Source: an uncultured Chloroflexota bacterium
GTDB taxonomy: Bacteria > Chloroflexota > Anaerolineae > Caldilineales > Caldilineaceae
Reading direction: 5' to 3'
NCBI GenBank assembly: GCA_903879975.1
Contig: CAIRNL010000381.1
Coordinates: 1-22,985, forward strand
Length of the DNA stretch: 22,985 nucleotides
Part shown: piece by piece, positions 18,022 to 22,985 of the stretch
Layout: every line of letters begins with the position of its first letter
Numbering within the stretch: the stretch's first letter is position 1
Notes under the pieces: generated by a model
Seen by the model: the letters and a program-made list of their open reading frames with translations, nothing else
Told to the model about the DNA's origin: nothing
Databases searched by the model: none
Translations under genes and position numbers: made by a program

Positions 18022-18126
18022 TGAGTGGCTCCGTGACCACACCTTGCCTGGGATTCGGCGCATCGACTGTGGATGAAGCTGTGATTGGAACTGGCGCCAC
18101 CCGTTTCGTCGTCTATCAGGCAAATA

Positions 18127-18135
18127 TGCTATACT
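18127..18135 (+). promoter_or_regulatory. Extended -10 promoter for the SH3b lipoprotein gene
   Basis: TGCTATACT gives an extended -10 (TGn plus TATACT at 18130-18135). No good -35 is seen, as is usual for extended -10 promoters. The predicted start is near 18142, with about 75 nt of leader before ATG 18218. Confidence 0.6.
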
Positions 18136-18217
18136 GCTGTTTTGAAGATGCGTCAGCTTGTAGAGGGTCTCCACCGCTGCCTATGCGCTACCGTTGAAAG
18201 ATGGAGATAGGGGTGAA

Positions 18218-19165
<948 letters not shown>

Positions 19166-19171
<6 letters not shown>

Positions 19172-19189
19172 GTATGGGTTAACTCACCG
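19166..19189 (+). other. Hairpin at the end of the lipoprotein gene
   Basis: An 8-bp perfect stem (19166-19173 with 19182-19189, CGGTGAGT/ACTCACCG) with an 8-nt loop spans the stop codon. No T-run follows, so it is at best a weak terminator or an mRNA-stabilising hairpin. Confidence 0.4.
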
Positions 19190-19205
19190 CTGTTAGCAGG
19201 GTATT

Positions 19206-19211
19206 AGGAGG
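19206..19211 (+). promoter_or_regulatory. Consensus ribosome binding site of the small gene at 19219
   Basis: AGGAGG lies 7 nt before ATG 19219. It is the best Shine-Dalgarno in the window and supports this 95-codon frame as a real gene. Confidence 0.85.
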
Positions 19212-19218
19212 CTTCATC

Positions 19219-19506
19219 ATGCTTGACCTCAAGACTGTTGCTGAGCGGCTGGCCAAGCCGGAGTTGGAAGTGATGCAACAGTCACTTCGTGCCTACTTGT
19301 TGCGCGAGATTGGGCTGATCGAAGCTGAACTCCAGCGCTACCGTGAGCGTTACAGCGTGTTTGAGCCTGAGGAACTGCATTACCTGATCGAGGCGGGTGC
19401 CGTTCCTCCTCATCCCGCCTGGGAAGACTATCTTGAATGGCAGAATGGGGTCGATGCCGTCGCTGACTTGCACGAACTCCTATTGTCAGATGCCGGCCAG
19501 ACATGA
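19219..19506 (+). CDS. Small helical protein, probable antitoxin of a TumE-like pair
   Basis: A 95-residue cytoplasmic protein, mostly helical and acidic. The central stretch LREIGLIEAELQRYRERYSV looks like a long helix or coiled coil. The C-terminal part has HPAWEDYLEWQNGVD and ends in a Leu-rich helix. There is no XRE, AbrB or RHH motif that I can identify. It has a perfect AGGAGG ribosome site and its stop overlaps the next start (ATGA), the usual antitoxin-before-toxin arrangement. As best I recall, toxins of the DUF6516/TumE type are often preceded by short helical partners containing an H..WEDYLEW-like motif. Function is therefore inferred mainly from context. No clear promoter was found; it may be read from the lipoprotein promoter. 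Confidence 0.65.
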   Translation: MLDLKTVAERLAKPELEVMQQSLRAYLLREIGLIEAELQRYRERYSVFEPEELHYLIEAGAVPPHPAWEDYLEWQNGVDAVADLHELLLSDAGQT

Positions 19507-19889
19507 GCACATCTGCCCGTCTGATCAGGCAGATCGCTGAAAGCGAGTTTGGCCAGATTGTAGTTGGTATCGACATCGTGGCATGGTCCCAAAACCAAGT
19601 GAGATTGGTGCGCATCAAACTGGTTGATGGGTCCTACCTCGACATACGGGTGACGGGTCGCGGAGACTACTCCTATCACTGGGAACACCGCATGACAGAC
19701 GGCGGAATCCATCGTTGGGACAATGCGCCACATCACTATCAAGTATCGATTCATCCACACCACCTGCATGATGGAGCAGAGGCCACGATCGTCGAAAGTG
19801 AGTTGCCGACAACTTCGGTCGAGGACGACGTACGCCATGTGTTGACCGCCATCAACCGTATCATGGTTTCCAATGCGCGTAGCACTTAG
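19503..19889 (+). CDS. TumE/DUF6516-like putative toxin
   Basis: A 128-residue protein. The core pattern (RIKLVDGSYLDIRV, YSYHWEHRM, HRWDNAPHH, HPHHLHDG) matches the family I know as DUF6516, annotated in databases as 'toxin-antitoxin system TumE family'. Conserved polar residues (His-Trp-Glu, Trp-Asp-Asn, His-His) suggest an active or nucleic-acid-binding site; the biochemical action is not known to me. It overlaps the preceding small gene by 4 nt. Both small genes look less GC-rich by eye than their neighbours, which would fit acquisition by transfer. Its last 17 nt overlap the start of the glycoside-hydrolase gene, an unusually tight junction for a toxin gene. Confidence 0.7.
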   Translation: MSTSARLIRQIAESEFGQIVVGIDIVAWSQNQVRLVRIKLVDGSYLDIRVTGRGDYSYHWEHRMTDGGIHRWDNAPHHYQVSIHPHHLHDGAEATIVESELPTTSVEDDVRHVLTAINRIMVSNARST

Positions 19890-21159
19890 GCAAACGGTCT
19901 ACCTCTGGCTCAGCCTGCTTCTCTTGAGCGGGCTGAGCTTTTTGATCCTGCAATTGGCGCCGGTGCGCGCATGGCTCTGGCAGCATACCGGCGAGGAGGC
20001 GTTTCTGGCCCAGGTCAAGGGGCTGAGCGACCTGCTTGGCGACCGGCTGCGTCCGCTGGTTGAGCTAGCCCCCGATGCGGTCGGCAACTTTGCCGATGTC
20101 AACCCGTTTGGCGTCAACACCTTTCTGGAGCAGGAAGCCGACCCGGCTAAGCGTGTGCTGGCCGTGCAGATGGCCGCTGATGCCGGTTACCACTGGCTCC
20201 GCCAGGAATTCCCGTGGGAGGACATCGAGATCCACGGCAAGGGTGACTTCGAGGATCGCCGCCACGAGCCGTATCGTTCGGCGTGGGAAAAGTACGACCA
20301 GATCGTGGACGCGGCCGAAGCCAACGGGATGGAATTGATCGTGCGGCTGAGCAACCCGCCCGGCTGGACGCGCGCCCAGGGCGAAGGCGAGAACAACGTC
20401 GATACCTTTGCCCCGCCCGACGACGTGCGGGACTATGCCGACTTTGTGCGTTCGGTAGTGAGTCGCTACAAGGGGCGCGTCCACTACTACCAGATCTGGA
20501 ACGAGCCGAACATCTACCCGGAGTGGGGCAGCGCGACCATCGATCCTGAGGCGTACGTGGATTTGCTCAAGGCCGGCGCCGAGGCGGCGCGCTCAGCCGA
20601 TCCGGACGTTGTCATCATTGCCGGCGCGCTGGCCTCGACCATCAACCTGCAACCGGCCGATCCGCCGCCCGGCAACAGTCTCAACGACATGCTCTTCCTG
20701 CAGCGCATGTACGACGCTGGCGTCGCGCCCTACTTCGACATCATGGCCATGCAAGGCTATGGGTTGTACAGCGGCCCTACTGACGATCGCATGCACCCGC
20801 GTGTCATCAATTTTAGCCGGCACAAGTTCATCCGCGATCTCATGGTGAAGAATGGCGACGCACAGAAGCCTATCTGGATTGCCGAGATGAACTGGAATGC
20901 CGCGCCCGACGGGGTAGAGCCGCGTTACGGTCGCGTCTCGCCGGAGCAACAGGCGCGTTACCTGCCGCTGGCTTACCAGCGTGTCATGGACGAGTGGCCG
21001 TGGCTCGGCGTGGCCAATACGTGGTATCTCAAGCGGGCTACCGATCTGTGGGAGCAGAACCGCCAGCCGGAAGCCTACTTCCGCCTGCTGGCACCCGACT
21101 TTACTCCGCAGCCCGTCTATGAAAGTATGCTCAATTTCACGGCAGGGCTGGAGAAGTAG
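19873..21159 (+). CDS. Membrane-anchored clan-A glycoside hydrolase (GH39/GH5-like)
   Basis: A 428-residue exported enzyme that probably cleaves a glycan at the cell surface. Residues 9-28 are one hydrophobic segment, likely an uncleaved anchor; a linker runs to about 75. A TIM barrel follows: FGVNTFLEQEAD, AGYHWLRQEFPWEDIE near strand 2, MELIVRLSNPPGW, then YYQIWNEPNIYPEWG with the predicted acid/base Glu211, and KPIWIAEMNWN with the predicted nucleophile Glu338. The spacing of the two glutamates and the WNEPN motif are those of clan GH-A. The exact family and substrate cannot be assigned by eye. ATG 19873 lies within the end of the toxin gene (17-nt overlap) and no other start is available in frame before the anchor. 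Its TAG directly abuts the ATG of the next glycosyltransferase gene. Confidence 0.85.
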   Translation: MRVALRQTVYLWLSLLLLSGLSFLILQLAPVRAWLWQHTGEEAFLAQVKGLSDLLGDRLRPLVELAPDAVGNFADVNPFGVNTFLEQEADPAKRVLAVQMAADAGYHWLRQEFPWEDIEIHGKGDFEDRRHEPYRSAWEKYDQIVDAAEANGMELIVRLSNPPGWTRAQGEGENNVDTFAPPDDVRDYADFVRSVVSRYKGRVHYYQIWNEPNIYPEWGSATIDPEAYVDLLKAGAEAARSADPDVVIIAGALASTINLQPADPPPGNSLNDMLFLQRMYDAGVAPYFDIMAMQGYGLYSGPTDDRMHPRVINFSRHKFIRDLMVKNGDAQKPIWIAEMNWNAAPDGVEPRYGRVSPEQQARYLPLAYQRVMDEWPWLGVANTWYLKRATDLWEQNRQPEAYFRLLAPDFTPQPVYESMLNFTAGLEK

Positions 21160-22985
21160 ATGGCGCAGAAGGGTGAGAATTCGCAGGAGAGATGGGAGTT
21201 TGTGGCTTCGTCGGCGCATGCATTTGCCACCCTCCACTCTCCTGCGTTTTTCGTCGTTTTAGCTCTTCTGCTTGCAACCTTCCTTCGCTTCTATCATCTC
21301 GATGCTTCCTCGCTTTGGAACGACGAGGGCAATTCGCGGGCCATGGTGGCGCGTTCGTATGCAGACATCGCCGCAGCTGCGGCAGCCGACATCCATCCGC
21401 CGGGGTATTACTGGCTGCTCAAAACGTGGTCGCTGATCTTCGGCGCCAGCGCATGGGCTGTGCGGTCGCTTTCGGCTACCTTGGGTGTATTGTTGGTGGC
21501 GTTGGTGCTGGCGATGGGTGGGAAGGCTGCGCGGGGCCAACGAGGATGGAGCTATTTGCCCGTGCTGGCTGCCGGGCTGGCTGCCCTCAACCCCTTCCAG
21601 ATTTACTTCAGCCAGGAGGCGCGTATGTACATGCTCCTGGCCGTAGAGTCGGCCATCCTTTTCTGGGCGCTGCTGACCATGATGGCAGACGAGGTGCCTC
21701 CCTATGTTGGCCTCCCAAGCAACCGTTTGCGCGCACTAGCGCCGTTTCTTGCATATGCCGTCGCTGGGGCTGCCGGATTGTGGACACATTACAGTTTTCC
21801 CATTGTGCTGGTTGCAGCGGGGGGGGCCTACCTGATCTGGTGGCTGGCTGGACGGGTTACAGCATCGCCGACACAGCCTGCGCCACGCCGGCCCGGCCGC
21901 TTGCTGGCGCGTTTCATAGGGGTCAATCTAACCGTAATCGCCCTATTTCTGCCGTGGCTGCCCACCGCAGTGACGCGCGTGCAGAGCTGGCCCAAGGGTG
22001 GTGAAGTGGTTGGACTGATCGAGGGGATTGTGCTGACCCTGCGCACGCTGCTCTTTGGACCGATCACTGTCGTGCTGGAGCCGCTATGGCCGTGGCTGGC
22101 TGTGGCTGGCGCTCTGCCGTTGCTTGGTCTCCTATCCCTGCGTCACCGATCTGCCATGTCGCTGGCGATCGGCCTCTGGTTGCTGCTGCCGATTGGTATG
22201 ATGGCTGTGCTGGGTCTCTTCACTGACGCTTTCCTGAAGTTTCTGCTGCTCGCGTCGCCCTCGTGGTGCCTCCTTGCAGCCGCTGCGCCATGGAGCTTGG
22301 GGGCGACAGAGAGTGCACGACGCCTCACGGTTGTGTTCGCAGCATTGTTGGCGATTGGGGCGGCGGCAGCGGCATGGCTCGTGCTCCCGCTGTACTACCA
22401 GGATGACACGGCGCGTGACAACTACCGCGGCGTGGCGCACTACCTGGCAGCCATGGGCGACCCGACCCGCGATCTGGTTGTACTCGACGCGCCAGGCCAA
22501 CTAGAGGTGTGGCGTTACTACGACCCAGGTGTGCCGGTACTGGCCCTGCCGGCGCAGCGCCCACCAGACCGTGCAGCAACCGAGGCCACTCTGGCAGCCA
22601 GCACGGCCGGCAAACGTATGATCTATGCGCTCTTTTGGGCGACGGACGAAGCTGACCCCGACAGCATAGTCGAACGATGGCTCGACCAGCACGCATTCAA
22701 GGCGTTCGACACCTGGCAGGGTAATCTGCGTTTTGTGGCCTATGCTGGAGGAAGTGATTTGGCCGTGCAGCCGCTAGCGCCCGTTGCCTGGCAGAACGGT
22801 ATGATCCTGGATTCGGTCAGCTTGCCGGCTCAGGTATCCCCCCTACGCGGCGGTGATGTCGCGCTGGTGCAGCTGAACTGGGCTGCGCCGCAACCAATCG
22901 ACCGGCGTTACAAGGTCAGTGTGCAGATACTCGATGCACGCGGCCAGCTCATCGCCCAGCATGACGCTGAGCCTGCCGGCGGTTC
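21160..22985 (+). CDS. PMT/ArnT-like GT-C glycosyltransferase (3' end outside the window)
   Basis: The frame is open from ATG 21160 to the window edge, at least 608 residues. Family features: a first membrane segment (about 29-44), FLRFYHLDASSLWNDEGN with the first-loop acidic pair Asp55-Glu56, DIHPPGYYWLLK (78-89) typical of the PMT_2/ArnT-like group, and NPFQIYFSQEARMYMLL. About ten membrane segments extend to roughly residue 410. A soluble region follows (DNYRGVAHYLA, DLVVLDAPGQLEVWRYY), and then the start of a C-terminal beta-module (VALVQLNWAAPQPI, YKVSVQILDARGQLIAQHD) like those of the minus-strand glycosyltransferases. It starts immediately after the hydrolase stop (TAGATG) with a GGAGAAG ribosome site, so the two are co-transcribed. 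It probably acts on the outer face of the membrane with a lipid-linked sugar; substrate unknown. Confidence 0.88.
   Translation, partial: MAQKGENSQERWEFVASSAHAFATLHSPAFFVVLALLLATFLRFYHLDASSLWNDEGNSRAMVARSYADIAAAAAADIHPPGYYWLLKTWSLIFGASAWAVRSLSATLGVLLVALVLAMGGKAARGQRGWSYLPVLAAGLAALNPFQIYFSQEARMYMLLAVESAILFWALLTMMADEVPPYVGLPSNRLRALAPFLAYAVAGAAGLWTHYSFPIVLVAAGGAYLIWWLAGRVTASPTQPAPRRPGRLLARFIGVNLTVIALFLPWLPTAVTRVQSWPKGGEVVGLIEGIVLTLRTLLFGPITVVLEPLWPWLAVAGALPLLGLLSLRHRSAMSLAIGLWLLLPIGMMAVLGLFTDAFLKFLLLASPSWCLLAAAAPWSLGATESARRLTVVFAALLAIGAAAAAWLVLPLYYQDDTARDNYRGVAHYLAAMGDPTRDLVVLDAPGQLEVWRYYDPGVPVLALPAQRPPDRAATEATLAASTAGKRMIYALFWATDEADPDSIVERWLDQHAFKAFDTWQGNLRFVAYAGGSDLAVQPLAPVAWQNGMILDSVSLPAQVSPLRGGDVALVQLNWAAPQPIDRRYKVSVQILDARGQLIAQHDAEPAGG

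Noticed and set aside
18068..18076. Second DnaA-box-like 9-mer (TGTGGATGA) after the DnaC-like gene; the same variant occurs at 19751-19759 on the other strand
   Set aside because: Each has one mismatch to TTATCCACA; several such matches are expected by chance in a window of this size.
16999..18174. Minus-strand open frame (391 codons) antisense to the DnaC-like gene
   Set aside because: It mirrors the duplicated AAA+ coding sequence; its apparent internal repeat comes from that duplication.
18194..18217. TTG 18194 as start of the SH3b lipoprotein
   Set aside because: It would add a charged stretch before the signal peptide; ATG 18218 has a suitable ribosome site and gives a normal lipoprotein signal.
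19179..19207. Possible promoter TTAACT-17-TATTAG before the small gene at 19219
   Set aside because: The -10 runs into the Shine-Dalgarno, so a transcript from it would lack the ribosome site.
21192..22004. Plus-strand 270-codon frame in the last gene region
   Set aside because: The frame starting at ATG 21160 stays open to the window end and has clear GT-C motifs; this one is Cys/Arg-rich shadow.

Overview
The window is a GC-rich stretch of bacterial chromosome. Its gene content points to a member of the Chloroflexota, probably near the Caldilineae/Anaerolineae. The pointers are very large multi-membrane GT-C glycosyltransferases with C-terminal beta-domains, a proline-rich SH3b lipoprotein, a replicative helicase gene followed by a DnaD-domain gene and a DnaC-like gene, and an intein in DnaB. 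This placement is an inference from gene style; no rRNA or other phylogenetic marker was tested.

Layout. (1) 1-1187: 3' part of lysS, closed by a strong intrinsic terminator. (2) 1282-13029, minus strand: five genes for envelope glycan or glycoprotein work. In order of transcription they are a PTPS-related GT-C membrane protein, a PMT/ArnT-like GT-C protein, a secreted SUMF1/FGE-fold protein, a second PMT/ArnT-like protein and a second PTPS-related protein. Both PTPS/PMT pairs are joined by ATGA stop/start overlaps, and the SUMF1-like gene has its own promoter, so there are probably two transcripts. The second PMT-like gene is interrupted by a frameshift at a run of nine T; a heptanucleotide repeat lies in the PTPS-like gene after it. 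(3) 13098-13174, minus strand: tRNA-Pro(CGG) with its own promoter. (4) 13436-18021, plus strand: a bifunctional-nuclease (DUF151) gene with a near-consensus promoter and its own terminator, then dnaB with a 147-residue mini-intein, a DnaD-domain gene and a DnaC-like loader with two AAA+ modules in one chain. A perfect DnaA box lies directly upstream of dnaB. (5) 18218-19171: an SH3b lipoprotein. (6) 19219-22985, plus strand: a small ATGA-coupled pair resembling a toxin-antitoxin system (TumE/DUF6516-like toxin), overlapped by a membrane-anchored clan-A glycoside hydrolase, which abuts another GT-C glycosyltransferase that runs off the window end.

How the genes fit together. The dnaB-dnaD-dnaC block reads as a primosome operon: helicase, DnaD-type adaptor and ATP-dependent loader. 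The glycosyltransferase clusters on either side probably build or modify a cell-surface polymer on the outer face of the membrane. All five GT-C proteins seem to carry related C-terminal beta-rich modules, in three tandem copies in two of them.

The points most worth a second look are the T9 frameshift, the double-AAA+ loader, the DnaB mini-intein, the repeated GT-C beta-module and the DnaA box at dnaB.
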